A DNA stretch of 64,000 nt from Polynucleobacter sp. MWH-UH2A (lineage in GTDB: Bacteria > Pseudomonadota > Gammaproteobacteria > Burkholderiales > Burkholderiaceae). The stretch spans positions 124,001 through 188,000 of the forward strand of contig NZ_CP061321.1 in the NCBI RefSeq assembly GCF_018687195.1, written 5' to 3'. The position numbers were made by a program, and so were the translations under genes. This document shows positions 10,177 through 18,842 of the stretch, piece by piece. The notes under the pieces are model-generated. The model made no database searches. It worked only from the letters and a program-made list of their open reading frames with translations, and was not told where the DNA came from. Positions within the stretch are counted from its first letter, which is position 1, and every line of letters begins with the position of its first letter.

Positions 10177-10207
10177 TTGATGATATCGAAACCAGCCCTA
10201 TTACAAT
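10177..10207 (+). promoter_or_regulatory. Candidate promoter for ychF giving a leaderless mRNA
   Basis: A -35-like TTGATG (10177-10182) and a -10-like TACAAT (10202-10207) stand 19 bases apart; an alternative -10, TATTAC (10199-10204), gives a 16-base spacer. The -10 ends only 6 bases before the ychF ATG at 10214. Transcription would therefore begin at or next to the start codon, and no Shine-Dalgarno sequence is present. Inferred from sequence only. Confidence 0.4.
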
Positions 10208-10213
10208 GTGGGT

Positions 10214-11308
10214 ATGTCTTTGAAATGTGGCATCGTCGGCCTGCCTAACGTCGGCAAATCTACCCTCTTTAATGCGCTTACCAAGGCTGGAATCGCTGCA
10301 GAAAATTACCCTTTTTGCACAATTGAGCCTAACGTTGGCGTAGTTGAGGTTCCTGACCCCCGTTTAGCTGCTTTGGCTGAGATCGTGAAGCCTGAGCGCA
10401 TCCTGCCAGCCGCAGTGGAATTTGTGGATATTGCGGGCTTGGTGGCTGGCGCCTCTAAGGGTGAGGGCCTTGGTAACCAGTTCTTAGCCAATATTCGGGA
10501 AACAGACGCTATTACCCATGTAGTGCGTTGTTTCGAAGATCCCAATGTAATTCACGTTGCGGGCAAGATCGATCCGATAGCAGATATTGGTGTCATTGAT
10601 ACCGAGTTAGCACTCTCAGATCTAGCCACAGTTGAAAAAACGCTTGCTCGTTCCAGCAAGGCCGCAAAGTCTGGTAACGATAAAGAAGCAGCTGCTTTAG
10701 TTGCAGTCCTCACCAAAGTGCAGACTCATTTGGATTCTGCACAACCCGTGCGCAGTTTAAGTTTGACGGATGAAGAAAAGATTTTGATTAAGCCTTTGTG
10801 TTTAATCACCGCAAAACCTGCGATGTATGTCGCTAACGTAAAAGAAGATGGTTTTGAAAACAATCCACATCTTGAAGCGGTGAAGCAACATGCCGCTAAG
10901 GAAAAAGCCCCAGTAGTTGCAGTGTGCGCGGCGATTGAAGCTGAGATTGCGGATTTAGATGATGCAGATAAATCAGCATTTTTGGCTGATTTAGGTATGG
11001 ATGAGCCAGGCTTAGACCGCGTCATTCGTGCTGGTTATGCCCTCTTGGGATTGCATACCTACTTTACTGCTGGCGTTAAAGAGGTGCGCGCTTGGACCAT
11101 TCATCAGGGTGATACTGCACCAAAGGCGGCAGGAGTAATTCATACTGATTTTGAGCGTGGCTTCATTCGTGCACAAACGATTTCCTACGATGACTTTATT
11201 CAATTCAAAGGTGAGTCAGGCGCCAAAGAAGCTGGAAAAATGCGTGCTGAAGGAAAAGAATATGTTGTCAAAGATGGTGATGTACTGAACTTCTTATTCA
11301 ACGTTTAA
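10214..11308 (+). CDS. ychF: Redox-regulated P-loop ATPase YchF (OLA1 family)
   Basis: YchF is a ribosome-associated Obg-like NTPase that prefers ATP and restrains stress responses. The product has the P-loop GLPNVGKST, the G2/G3 region with [20 protein letters not shown], and the C-terminal TGS-like domain ending in [12 protein letters not shown]. From the ATG at 10214 it is 364 residues, matching the family length; an in-frame GTG at 10208 is two codons earlier. It is a single-gene unit followed by a strong terminator. Confidence 0.95.
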   Translation: MSLKCGIVGLPNVGKSTLFNALTKAGIAAENYPFCTIEPNVGVVEVPDPRLAALAEIVKPERILPAAVEFVDIAGLVAGASKGEGLGNQFLANIRETDAITHVVRCFEDPNVIHVAGKIDPIADIGVIDTELALSDLATVEKTLARSSKAAKSGNDKEAAALVAVLTKVQTHLDSAQPVRSLSLTDEEKILIKPLCLITAKPAMYVANVKEDGFENNPHLEAVKQHAAKEKAPVVAVCAAIEAEIADLDDADKSAFLADLGMDEPGLDRVIRAGYALLGLHTYFTAGVKEVRAWTIHQGDTAPKAAGVIHTDFERGFIRAQTISYDDFIQFKGESGAKEAGKMRAEGKEYVVKDGDVLNFLFNV

Positions 11309-11341
11309 GTGCTAATCTGATAAGACACTAGAGGTGTAAAC

Positions 11342-11375
11342 AAAAAGCCCTGCCAAAATTGACAGGGCTTTTTTA
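11342..11375 (+). terminator. Rho-independent terminator after ychF
   Basis: The stem AAAAAGCCCTG pairs with CAGGGCTTTTT across a 10-base loop and ends in a run of T. The A-run on the 5' side means it could also stop transcription arriving on the minus strand. Confidence 0.9.
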
Positions 11376-11398
11376 TTGGTAGCGCTTAACTAGACTCA

Positions 11399-11749
11399 TT
11401 AGACAGATTTCAGTGCCTTCTCTAAGCATTTGGAGATGTCCTCATATCGCTTAAGGGCTGCTTTAGTGGGCAACACTTCTTTCTTGCGGCCGTCATCATT
11501 GGAAGCCATCTTGATATAGCCCATCGCCGTCAGATTTTTGAGGCGTCCATGCAAAGTGGCTTGAGACCCGAGTTCGGATAGCGAAATAAGATCGCCCACT
11601 AAGATGGCTTGTTTTGCATGCGCTGCGGTGACAATGCGGTCAAGCAAACTTTTCTCAATTGCATCCAACTTCTTCCCAGGGTTAATTCGATCAAGCGTAT
11701 CGATCAAATTTAAAAAACGAAGATAGGCGGATGGCTTTTCTGTTGACAT
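11399..11749 (-). CDS. MarR-like winged-helix transcriptional regulator
   Basis: The 116-residue protein has an N-terminal helix, then a winged-helix region (about residues 30-95). In it SLSELGSQATLHGRLKNLTAMGYI looks like helix-turn-helix and recognition helix, followed by a basic wing (NDDGRKKEVLPT) and a C-terminal helix. This pattern fits a short MarR-type regulator, but no specific subfamily is recognised. It is divergent from an unknown membrane protein gene starting about 100 bases away, which is the obvious candidate target. An inverted repeat lies just upstream of its start. Confidence 0.7.
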   Translation of the reverse strand: MSTEKPSAYLRFLNLIDTLDRINPGKKLDAIEKSLLDRIVTAAHAKQAILVGDLISLSELGSQATLHGRLKNLTAMGYIKMASNDDGRKKEVLPTKAALKRYEDISKCLEKALKSV

Positions 11750-11755
11750 AGGTTA

Positions 11756-11792
11756 AATGATAAAAATTAATAGCTATGAGGCTAATATCATT
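11756..11792. promoter_or_regulatory. Inverted repeat in the divergent MarR-like/membrane gene region
   Basis: AATGATA (11756-11762) and TATCATT (11786-11792) form a perfect 7-base inverted repeat 23 bases apart in an AT-rich spacer, just upstream of the regulator start. It is a candidate operator for autoregulation. The arms are short and could occur by chance in AT-rich DNA. Confidence 0.25.
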
Positions 11793-11849
11793 CTATTCCT
11801 GATTTGCAGTTGTTGCTATTGACTTTGGTCACAACAATCATCAACACTG

Positions 11850-12446
11850 ATGCCAATGCCAAACTTTTTATCAATTCTTACGCATTTCACTACGCTTATG
11901 CGTACAGGCTTTGTGAATGCAATCATCAGCACCTTTGCATACACACTCCTTTTTTACGTCAATAGCTGGATCACTAGCGAGTTGGTATTCGGTCTAGGAG
12001 TAAATTGGATTTACTTGCCCGCAGGCCTGCGATTATTTTTAACCTTGATTTTTGGTTTGCCAGGAGCCATCGGAATTGCTATCGCTTCAACATTAATAAG
12101 TTATTTTGGCGAGCTGTCATCGGACCTCACAATTTGTATTGGTACGGGGCTCATTTCTGGCTTTGCCCCTTATCTCGCGAGGATATTTGTTTTTAGTAAT
12201 GTGAGCTTAGATCCAGATTTAAGCAATATGAATCTGCAAAAATTATTACTTTGTATTTTGATCTACGCATTGATGAGTGCTGGATTGCATCAGTATTGGT
12301 ATGCCACAGTTGGCCTCCAAAATACCGGAAGCGTGAATCATTTCGCAGTGATGGCTATCGGCGATATATTGGGATCAGTCTTGCTGATTGCAGTGATTAA
12401 ATCCTGCTTGGATTTAATAAAGCGCCTTAGAAGAACAGCTCATTAA
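11850..12446 (+). CDS. Polytopic membrane protein of unknown function (MASE1-like appearance)
   Basis: I do not recognise a named family. The 198-residue product is mostly hydrophobic, with about five membrane segments (roughly 18-40, 45-65, 66-88, 130-148 and 165-188). The segment containing [21 protein letters not shown] resembles the W-P-aromatic-A-G pattern at the start of MASE1 sensory membrane domains, but no output domain follows. The start may be ATG 11850 or 11856; neither has a clear ribosome site. Its end overlaps trpC (convergent) by 20 bases. Its partner is probably the divergent MarR-like regulator. Confidence 0.6.
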   Translation: MPMPNFLSILTHFTTLMRTGFVNAIISTFAYTLLFYVNSWITSELVFGLGVNWIYLPAGLRLFLTLIFGLPGAIGIAIASTLISYFGELSSDLTICIGTGLISGFAPYLARIFVFSNVSLDPDLSNMNLQKLLLCILIYALMSAGLHQYWYATVGLQNTGSVNHFAVMAIGDILGSVLLIAVIKSCLDLIKRLRRTAH

Positions 12447-13230
12447 GTGCTTTGCCTGGATCAGCACTTCGCATGAAAGCTTCACCAACTAAAAAAGCAT
12501 TCACTTGATTGCTGCGCATCAATTGCACATCGTCGCGGCTCAAAATCCCAGATTCGGTAACCAAAATTTTGTTCTTGGGCACTGAAGGCAGTAGCGATAA
12601 GGTGGTTTGGAGTGTAACCTCAAATGTTTTGAGGTTACGATTATTAATGCCCAGCAATGGTGTTTTTAATTCAAGCGCTTGTTCGAGTTCAGCGGCATCG
12701 TGAACCTCTACTAGCACATCTAAGCCGTTTTCATGTGCACAAGCTTCTAGCTCTTTCATTTGATTGAGTTCAAGACAGGCGACGATGAGTAGAATCGCAT
12801 CTGCACCAATCGCGCGTGCTTCATAAATTTGATAGGGATCTATGGTGAAGTCTTTGCGCAGAACTGGAATGCTGCAAGCGTTGCGGGCTTCTTGAAGGTA
12901 GAGGTTGTTTCCTTGGAAGTAGTCCACGTCTGTCAATACCGATAAGCAAGCTGCCCCGTGCTTTTCATAAGATTTAGCAATCTCAGCGGGAATGAAGTGT
13001 TCGCGTAGGATGCCTTTGCTTGGACTCGTTTTTTTGATCTCTGTAATGACACCCGCACTGCCGGCAGCAATTTTTTGCTCAATGGCGTGAATGAAACCCC
13101 GTGGCTTTAGTTGTGAATCTTGATTGTTGGCATGAGCCTTTTCACGTTGATTTGCAAGTGAGATTTGCTTTACGTTATGAGCAACTTCAATTTTCTTGGT
13201 TGCAACTATTTTATCGAGGATATCGCTCAT
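12427..13230 (-). CDS. trpC: Indole-3-glycerol phosphate synthase
   Basis: It converts carboxyphenylamino-deoxyribulose phosphate to indole-3-glycerol phosphate in tryptophan synthesis. The 267-residue TIM barrel shows [13 protein letters not shown], the catalytic lysine region [19 protein letters not shown] and VTESGI. It is monofunctional (no TrpF fusion). It is the last gene of the trpEGDC run, 9 bases after trpD, and overlaps the convergent membrane-protein gene by 20 bases. Confidence 0.97.
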   Translation of the reverse strand: MSDILDKIVATKKIEVAHNVKQISLANQREKAHANNQDSQLKPRGFIHAIEQKIAAGSAGVITEIKKTSPSKGILREHFIPAEIAKSYEKHGAACLSVLTDVDYFQGNNLYLQEARNACSIPVLRKDFTIDPYQIYEARAIGADAILLIVACLELNQMKELEACAHENGLDVLVEVHDAAELEQALELKTPLLGINNRNLKTFEVTLQTTLSLLPSVPKNKILVTESGILSRDDVQLMRSNQVNAFLVGEAFMRSADPGKALNELFF

Positions 13231-13239
13231 GAAGCTGTA

Positions 13240-14265
13240 TTAATTGGATTTAGTGGCTGCAATAAATGCATCTAATTTTTGACGTGCGGCACCAGTAGTA
13301 ATAGCTGCTCTAGCTTTAGCTACCCCGCTGGCAATATCAGCTGCTATACCAGCAACATAAAGTGTGGCGCCAGCATTTAAACAAACAATATCGCTTGCTG
13401 GACCTGGTTTGTTATCAATCACATCAAGCACAATTTTCTTAGACTCTTCAGCATTGGCTACCTTAAAACTGTTCGTAGGTGCTGTGTTTAAACCAAAATC
13501 CTTTGGATGGATTTCATATTCGCACACGACGCCATCTTTGAGTTCGCCAACTAATGTAGGACCTTCGAGTGAGATTTCATCTAAGCCATCCCGTCCGTAT
13601 ACAACCAAAGCATGTTCCATGCCTAGTGCTTGAAGCACTCTTGCTTGAATACCAACAAGATCTGGGTGAAATACGCCCATCAAAATACGCTTAGCATCAG
13701 CTGGATTGGTTAATGGCCCCAAAATATTGAAAATGGTGCGTACACCTAATTGCTTACGAATGGGCACAACATTCTTCATGGCGGGGTGGTGGTTGGGGGC
13801 GAACATAAAGCCAGCTCCAACTGTAGAGATGCATTTGGCCACTTGGTCTGCGGATAGTCCCAAATTGACCCCTAATGCCTCTAAAACATCAGCGCTACCC
13901 GATTTGCTGCTGACGCTGCGATTACCATGTTTGGCAATCTTTGCGCCCGCTGCCGCAGCTACAAACATAGCTGCTGTAGAAATATTGAAGGTGTGTGCGC
14001 CGTCACCACCAGTACCAACGACATCAACCAAATGAGAGCGATCATCTACATTCACTGCCGTTGCAAACTCACGCATGACCTGTGCAGCCGCGGCAATTTC
14101 CCCAACAGTTTCTTTTTTGGTGCGTAAGGCAACTAGTAGGCCGGCAACCAATTCAGGGGCCATTTCACCGCTCATGATGAGGCGCATCATATCGGTCATC
14201 TCATCATGAAACAGTTCACGATGTTCGATGCAACGTTGCAGGGCTTCTTGTGGAGTAATTGGCAT
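13240..14265 (-). CDS. trpD: Anthranilate phosphoribosyltransferase
   Basis: It transfers phosphoribose from PRPP to anthranilate. The 341-residue protein carries the glycine-rich PRPP loop [14 protein letters not shown] and [21 protein letters not shown], both family hallmarks. Length is typical for a monofunctional TrpD. It sits between trpG (31-base gap) and trpC (9-base gap). Confidence 0.97.
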   Translation of the reverse strand: MPITPQEALQRCIEHRELFHDEMTDMMRLIMSGEMAPELVAGLLVALRTKKETVGEIAAAAQVMREFATAVNVDDRSHLVDVVGTGGDGAHTFNISTAAMFVAAAAGAKIAKHGNRSVSSKSGSADVLEALGVNLGLSADQVAKCISTVGAGFMFAPNHHPAMKNVVPIRKQLGVRTIFNILGPLTNPADAKRILMGVFHPDLVGIQARVLQALGMEHALVVYGRDGLDEISLEGPTLVGELKDGVVCEYEIHPKDFGLNTAPTNSFKVANAEESKKIVLDVIDNKPGPASDIVCLNAGATLYVAGIAADIASGVAKARAAITTGAARQKLDAFIAATKSN

Positions 14266-14296
14266 GAGGCTTATTTGGTTTATTTAAATTTGGTAA

Positions 14297-14863
14297 TTAC
14301 ATTTGTAAAAAATTCTTGAGCAAAGCATGCCCGTGCTCGGAAAGAATAGACTCTGGATGAAACTGGACGCCTTCAACAGCCATCTCACGATGTCTTACGC
14401 CCATAATCTCACCATCTGAAGAGGTGGCAGTTACTTCTAGGCATGCTGGTAACGAACTTTTTTCAATCGCAAGCGAGTGATAGCGGGTCACCTTAAATGG
14501 GTTGGGTAGATTTTGAAAAACGCCAACACCAGTGTGATGAATATCATCCGTTTTGCCGTGCATTACTTTCTGGGCACGAATGATTTTTCCGCCAAAGGCT
14601 TCACCAATGGCTTGATGACCAAGGCAAACGCCGAGAATCGGCAGCTTCCCTGCAAATTGCTGAATGGTCTCTACAGAAATGCCGGCCTCAGTAGGGCTGC
14701 AGGGTCCGGGAGAAATACAAATGCGTGCTGGATTGAGTTTGGCGATATCAGCAACTGCAATCTCATCATTACGAAAGACTTTGACTTCTTCACCTAACTC
14801 TGCAAAGTACTGCACAAGGTTGTAGGTGAATGAATCGTAGTTATCAATCATTAGGAGCATCAA
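14297..14863 (-). CDS. trpG: Anthranilate synthase glutamine amidotransferase component
   Basis: This class-I glutaminase supplies ammonia to TrpE. It has the nucleophile motif [15 protein letters not shown] and the His-Glu pair in GVQFHPES, in 188 residues. The exact start is ambiguous among closely spaced ATGs at 14863, 14860 and 14851; the family usually begins [14 protein letters not shown] (14860). It overlaps the end of trpE by about 20 bases, so the two subunits are probably translationally coupled. In some bacteria this subunit also serves folate synthesis as PabA. Confidence 0.95.
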   Translation of the reverse strand: MMLLMIDNYDSFTYNLVQYFAELGEEVKVFRNDEIAVADIAKLNPARICISPGPCSPTEAGISVETIQQFAGKLPILGVCLGHQAIGEAFGGKIIRAQKVMHGKTDDIHHTGVGVFQNLPNPFKVTRYHSLAIEKSSLPACLEVTATSSDGEIMGVRHREMAVEGVQFHPESILSEHGHALLKNFLQM

Positions 14864-16349
14864 GTCCTCCTTGAACTAAATCAGCTGCTGTAAGTACTGC
14901 ACGAGCCTTTGCTTCCGTTTCTTTCCATTCGGCAGTGGGGTCTGAATCTGCAACAACTCCAGCGCCAGCTTGGGAGTGCAGTACGCCATCCCGAATCACA
15001 CCAGTGCGAATTGCAATCGCAACATCCATATCACCAGAAAAGGAAAGGTAGCCTACTGCGCCACCATAAACACCGCGTTTCACAATTTCCATTTCATCAA
15101 TGATTTCCATCGCGCGAATCTTTGGGGCGCCAGATAGAGTGCCCGCTGGGAAAGTTGCTCTCAACACATCCATATTGCTCATATTGTCTAGAAGATCACC
15201 TTCAACAGAGCTCACAATATGTTGAACATGAGAATACTTTTCAATGGACATTGAATCGGTTACTTTGACAGAGCCAGTTTTTGCAATTCGCCCAACATCA
15301 TTGCGCGCAAGATCGATCAACATGACATGCTCAGCAATTTCTTTAGGATCTGCCAATAGTTCCTTAGCGAGTCTTTCGTCTTCCTCTAGATTTGCGCCAC
15401 GAGGACGAGTGCCAGCAAGCGGACGAATAGTGACGATCTTTTCTGCCGCACGTTTTTCTTGGCGAACCAGAATCTCAGGAGAGGAGCCCACAATCTGGAG
15501 ATCGCCAAAGTCATAAAAATACATATAAGGCGAAGGATTGAGTGAGCGTAAGGCTCTGTACAGAGATAGTGGTGAGTCTGTAAATGGCTTGCTGATGCGT
15601 TGGCCGATAACAACCTGCATGCAGTCGCCGGCCAAAATATATTCTTTGGTTTTGTGAACTGCCCCTTCAAAATCTGCCGCTTTAAATTTTCGGATGAGCT
15701 CAGTTTTTGTACTGGCCAATGCAGGTGGCATGCTCACTGGTTTGCTGAGGCATGCGAGTAATTCCTTAAGACGTGTCTGTGCTTTTTCGTAGCCATCGGC
15801 CATATCAGGATTGGCATAAACAATGAAGTAAATCTTGCCAGCCACGTTATCAATAACGGCCAACTCTTCAGTCAACATGAGTTGTATATCGGGCACACCA
15901 AGCTCATCGGGTAAATTGTGTTTAGCCAAGCGTGACTCGATATAACGAACGGTATCGTAGCCAAAATATCCTGCTAATCCTCCACAGAAACGGGGCAGCC
16001 CTTCTTGTACTGCAACCTTGAATCGCTTGAAATAGGTGTCTACAAAATCTAGTGGGTTATCTGTATTCGTTTCAACTACCTTACAGTCTGTTACTACCTC
16101 ATTTACTGGTTTTAACGGTGTGCCAACAGTGCGAATAATCGTCTTCGCAGGTAGACCAATAAAGGAAAAGCGACCAAAGCGTTCGCCTCCTAAAACCGAC
16201 TCAAGAAGGTAAGTATTTTTACTGCCAAAAGCTTGGCTGAGTTTGACGTAGAGCGATAGCGGTGTTTCTAAATCGGCTAGCACCTCTTTGACAAGGGGAA
16301 TTCGATTGAAGCCCTGCTTTGCTAGGGCATTAAATTCTTCGCGCTGCAT
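14844..16349 (-). CDS. trpE: Anthranilate synthase component I
   Basis: It converts chorismate and ammonia to anthranilate. The 501-residue product has the chorismate-binding core with [31 protein letters not shown] and the C-terminal [12 protein letters not shown]. The N-terminal [18 protein letters not shown] resembles the tryptophan feedback site. It starts within the rpe stop (TAATG), so it is directly coupled to rpe. I saw no leader peptide or attenuator ahead of it, because rpe occupies that place. Confidence 0.96.
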   Translation of the reverse strand: MQREEFNALAKQGFNRIPLVKEVLADLETPLSLYVKLSQAFGSKNTYLLESVLGGERFGRFSFIGLPAKTIIRTVGTPLKPVNEVVTDCKVVETNTDNPLDFVDTYFKRFKVAVQEGLPRFCGGLAGYFGYDTVRYIESRLAKHNLPDELGVPDIQLMLTEELAVIDNVAGKIYFIVYANPDMADGYEKAQTRLKELLACLSKPVSMPPALASTKTELIRKFKAADFEGAVHKTKEYILAGDCMQVVIGQRISKPFTDSPLSLYRALRSLNPSPYMYFYDFGDLQIVGSSPEILVRQEKRAAEKIVTIRPLAGTRPRGANLEEDERLAKELLADPKEIAEHVMLIDLARNDVGRIAKTGSVKVTDSMSIEKYSHVQHIVSSVEGDLLDNMSNMDVLRATFPAGTLSGAPKIRAMEIIDEMEIVKRGVYGGAVGYLSFSGDMDVAIAIRTGVIRDGVLHSQAGAGVVADSDPTAEWKETEAKARAVLTAADLVQGGLDAPND

Positions 16350-17074
16350 TAGGCTTTTCCTGACTTTCCTAATTCAGCACGCATTTCTTTGATGACTTGC
16401 TCGTAGTTATCTTTGCCAAATATTGCTGATCCCGCTACAAATGTGTCGGCGCCTGCTTGAGCAACTTGTGCAATGTTGTCAACTTTGATGCCGCCATCTA
16501 CTTCAAGACGGATCTTGCGACCGGTCTCTGCTTCATGGCGATCGAGACGGGCGCGTACTTGAGTGATTTTTTGCAGAGTGCTTGGGATAAAGGATTGACC
16601 ACCAAATCCAGGGTTCACTGACATCAGCAGTACCAAATCTAATAATTCAAGTGTGTGATCTAAGTGGTCAAGTGGTGTAGCTGGATTTAACACTAGACCA
16701 GCTTGACAGCCTTGATCGCGAATCAAATTTAAGGTGCGATTCGCATGTGGACTTGCTTCTGGATGAAAGCTAATCAAATTTGCACCAGCTTTAGCAAAGT
16801 CCGGAATGATGTGATCTACTGGCTCAACCATGAGATGAACGTCGATCATTGCTGGTAAACCAGCTTTCTTGGCATAAGGACGAATAGCCTCACAAACCAA
16901 GGGGCCAATGGTGAGGTTGGGAACGTAGTGGTTATCCATCACATCAAAGTGAATCCAGTCAGCGCCCGCCACTAAAACATCTTGGACTTCCTTGCCAAGG
17001 CAGGCAAAGTCAGCCGACAAAATGGACGGGGCAATGACAAATTGCGGATTTGGTGATGTTTTTTCGCTTTCCAT
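16349..17074 (-). CDS. rpe: Ribulose-phosphate 3-epimerase
   Basis: The enzyme interconverts ribulose-5-phosphate and xylulose-5-phosphate in the pentose phosphate pathway. The 241-residue TIM barrel shows [13 protein letters not shown], the metal ligands in [17 protein letters not shown] and DVHLMVEP, and VDGGIKVDN. It heads the rpe-trpEGDC run. In many Burkholderiales a phosphoglycolate phosphatase gene (gph) separates rpe from trpE; here it is absent and rpe and trpE share one base. Divergent apaG begins about 50 bases away. Confidence 0.96.
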   Translation of the reverse strand: MESEKTSPNPQFVIAPSILSADFACLGKEVQDVLVAGADWIHFDVMDNHYVPNLTIGPLVCEAIRPYAKKAGLPAMIDVHLMVEPVDHIIPDFAKAGANLISFHPEASPHANRTLNLIRDQGCQAGLVLNPATPLDHLDHTLELLDLVLLMSVNPGFGGQSFIPSTLQKITQVRARLDRHEAETGRKIRLEVDGGIKVDNIAQVAQAGADTFVAGSAIFGKDNYEQVIKEMRAELGKSGKA

Positions 17075-17123
17075 CCCTAGATTCTAGCTTGCAGTTGGCC
17101 TTAGGATGGAGCAGAATTCCAGC

Positions 17124-17498
17124 ATGAATCCTCATGAAATCAGCATTACGGTCAAGACGCAGTACCTTCCAGACCAATCTGACCCAGATAACCGCCAATT
17201 TGCCTTCGCCTATACGATCACCATCCGTAATACGGGGTCGGCTAGTATTCAGCTCATAGCCCGCCATTGGTTCATTACAGACGGGGATAACGATGTTCAG
17301 GAAGTAAAAGGCCTAGGAGTCGTGGGACAACAGCCTTTATTGCGCTCAGGGGAGCATTTTGAGTACACCAGTTGGGCTACCCTCCCAACTCCTGCAGGAA
17401 CTATGCGTGGCGAGTATTTTTGCGTTACGGAGGATGCTCAGTTTTTTCAGGCGCCTATCCCGGAGTTTGCCCTAGTCATGCCCCGCACCTTGCATTAA
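17124..17498 (+). CDS. apaG: ApaG (Co2+/Mg2+ efflux-associated) protein
   Basis: ApaG is a small immunoglobulin-like beta-sandwich protein of unclear biochemical role, historically tied to cobalt and magnesium tolerance. From the ATG at 17124 the product is 124 residues, close to the usual 125, with FAYTITIRNTGSASIQL, ARHWFITD and the conserved G-x-G-x-x-G-x-x-P block (GLGVVGQQP). A start six codons earlier (17106) is also open. It is divergent from rpe and is followed by repeated heptamers at 17504-17540. Confidence 0.93.
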   Translation: MNPHEISITVKTQYLPDQSDPDNRQFAFAYTITIRNTGSASIQLIARHWFITDGDNDVQEVKGLGVVGQQPLLRSGEHFEYTSWATLPTPAGTMRGEYFCVTEDAQFFQAPIPEFALVMPRTLH

Positions 17499-17503
17499 GT
17501 TGC

Positions 17504-17540
17504 CTTACTGTTTGCTGAGCAGTAAGCAGTAAGACTTACT
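17504..17540. repeat. Cluster of CTTACTG / CAGTAAG heptamers, possible bidirectional stop
   Basis: CTTACTG (17504-17510), CAGTAAG (17520-17526), CAGTAAG again (17527-17533) and CTTACT (17535-17540) lie between the apaG stop and the end of the antisense small ORF. They can form hairpins on either strand. A short T-run follows on the plus strand at 17551-17556. The position between two convergent reading frames fits a bidirectional terminator, but no classical T-tract follows directly. Confidence 0.45.
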
Positions 17541-17547
17541 AACTAAA

Positions 17548-17661
17548 TTATTTTTTGCCTTTACCGGTCCATAAGACAATAAACAACAACAACCCTAATG
17601 CAATAGCGCCTTCAATAACAAACAGTAGCATTGGGTATTCATCAAGTAAATTGGCAATCAT
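17548..17661 (-). CDS. Predicted 37-residue single-span membrane microprotein
   Basis: The minus strand encodes ATG to TAA, 37 codons plus stop. The product starts MIANLLDEYP, has one strongly hydrophobic span (about residues 11-31, including GAIALGLLLFIVLW) and ends with a basic tail TGKGKK, the pattern of an inner-membrane microprotein with its C-terminus inside. The ORF fills nearly all the space between apaG and mltA. Its ATG overlaps the mltA ATG as CATG, so the two genes start head to head. No Shine-Dalgarno is visible for either. It is not a frame-shadow of a larger gene, since nothing else codes here. I know no family for it; reality is inferred from composition and placement. Confidence 0.5.
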   Translation of the reverse strand: MIANLLDEYPMLLFVIEGAIALGLLLFIVLWTGKGKK

Positions 17662-18799
17662 GATTTTTAAATATAAATGGCTTCAAGCAAGTGTAGTCGC
17701 AATTTCCATGATTGCTTTACTAACTGCATGTTCAACTCCACCGACACGCGGAACAGGATATCGAGCCAGTGGCTCAGGAACAGCCCCTTCAACATACAGT
17801 TCATCCATTGCAAACTTTAGCGCTGTGTCATGGCAGGTAATTCCAGGGTGGCAGGAAGATGAGTTAGTGCAAGCTTGGCCAGCATGGCTAAAGAGTTGTG
17901 AGGGTTTGCTAAAACGCAATTCACGCAATGGCGAAGTCAATTGGCGACAAGTGTGCGCTCAAGCTTCTAATGTCTCGAGCCGAGATACTCAAGGCATTCG
18001 CAGATATTTTGAAAACAATTTTCAAGCATATGAAGTGCGTAATAACTCTGGAACTGATTCGGGTTTGATCACTGGTTATTACGAACCAGTGATCAATGGT
18101 TCTCAAACAAGGACCAGTACTTTCAGTGTGCCGCTCTATGCTTATCCTGCTGCTTGGAAAAAATCCAAACCAAATTCAGCGCCTACTCGCGCTGAATTAA
18201 TCAGTTCGGGAATGCTAAAAGGTTCTGAAATTGCTTGGGTTCAAGATCCTGTTGCTGCAGCCTTTATGCAAATCCAAGGATCTGGAAAAATTCGTCTTGA
18301 AGACGGTCGCGTGATGCGTTTAGGTTTTGCGGGAACGAATGATCAGCCGTTTAAATCTTTTGCGCAGTGGTTGCTAGACCGAAAAGAAATCACGCGCAGC
18401 GAAGCAACCATGCAGGGGATTTCACAGTGGGCTAAACGCAATCCAGATCGTGTGAATGAGATGCTCAATGCCAATCCCCGCTTTGTTTTCTTTAAAGAAT
18501 TACCCGGCAATGTAGATGCCGATTTGGGCCCCACTGGTGCATTAGGCGTGCCATTAACGGGTGAGCGAAGTATTGCTATTGATTTGCAAGCGATGCCGCT
18601 GGGCGCGCCTGTATTTTTAGCGACGACTAGACCTTTAAGCAATCAACCTCTGCAAAAGCTGGTTTTTGCGCAAGATACTGGCAAAGCCATTGTCGGTGGA
18701 GTGCGAGCCGATTACTATTGGGGATCGGGTGATGTCGCTGGTGAGGCGGCTGGACGCATGAAGCAGAATGGCAGGATGTGGCTGTTGTTACCTCGTTAA
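17660..18799 (+). CDS. mltA: Membrane-bound lytic murein transglycosylase A
   Basis: MltA cleaves peptidoglycan glycan strands to 1,6-anhydromuramyl products at the outer membrane. I choose the ATG at 17660 because it puts a lipoprotein signal at the N-terminus, with a lipobox LTAC about residue 24. A longer frame from 17555 would bury that signal. The mature protein has the MltA domain (GLITGYYEPVINGSQ, IQGSGKIRLEDG) and the C-terminal 3D domain with the catalytic aspartates (AQDTGKAIVGGVRADYYWG). Length about 379 residues. It starts head to head with the 37-codon minus-strand ORF. Confidence 0.93.
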   Translation: MIFKYKWLQASVVAISMIALLTACSTPPTRGTGYRASGSGTAPSTYSSSIANFSAVSWQVIPGWQEDELVQAWPAWLKSCEGLLKRNSRNGEVNWRQVCAQASNVSSRDTQGIRRYFENNFQAYEVRNNSGTDSGLITGYYEPVINGSQTRTSTFSVPLYAYPAAWKKSKPNSAPTRAELISSGMLKGSEIAWVQDPVAAAFMQIQGSGKIRLEDGRVMRLGFAGTNDQPFKSFAQWLLDRKEITRSEATMQGISQWAKRNPDRVNEMLNANPRFVFFKELPGNVDADLGPTGALGVPLTGERSIAIDLQAMPLGAPVFLATTRPLSNQPLQKLVFAQDTGKAIVGGVRADYYWGSGDVAGEAAGRMKQNGRMWLLLPR

Positions 18800-18842
18800 T
18801 ACAGCAATCCAAAAAAGATAAACATCAAGTAGAGAGAAAGCA

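Noticed and set aside
16300-17100. trp leader peptide or attenuator upstream of trpE
   Set aside because: trpE starts on the rpe stop, and the region before rpe has no Trp-rich short frame or nested hairpins.
17555-17659. N-terminal extension of MltA (35 residues)
   Set aside because: It would place the lipoprotein signal and lipobox internally; the start at 17660 is needed for export.
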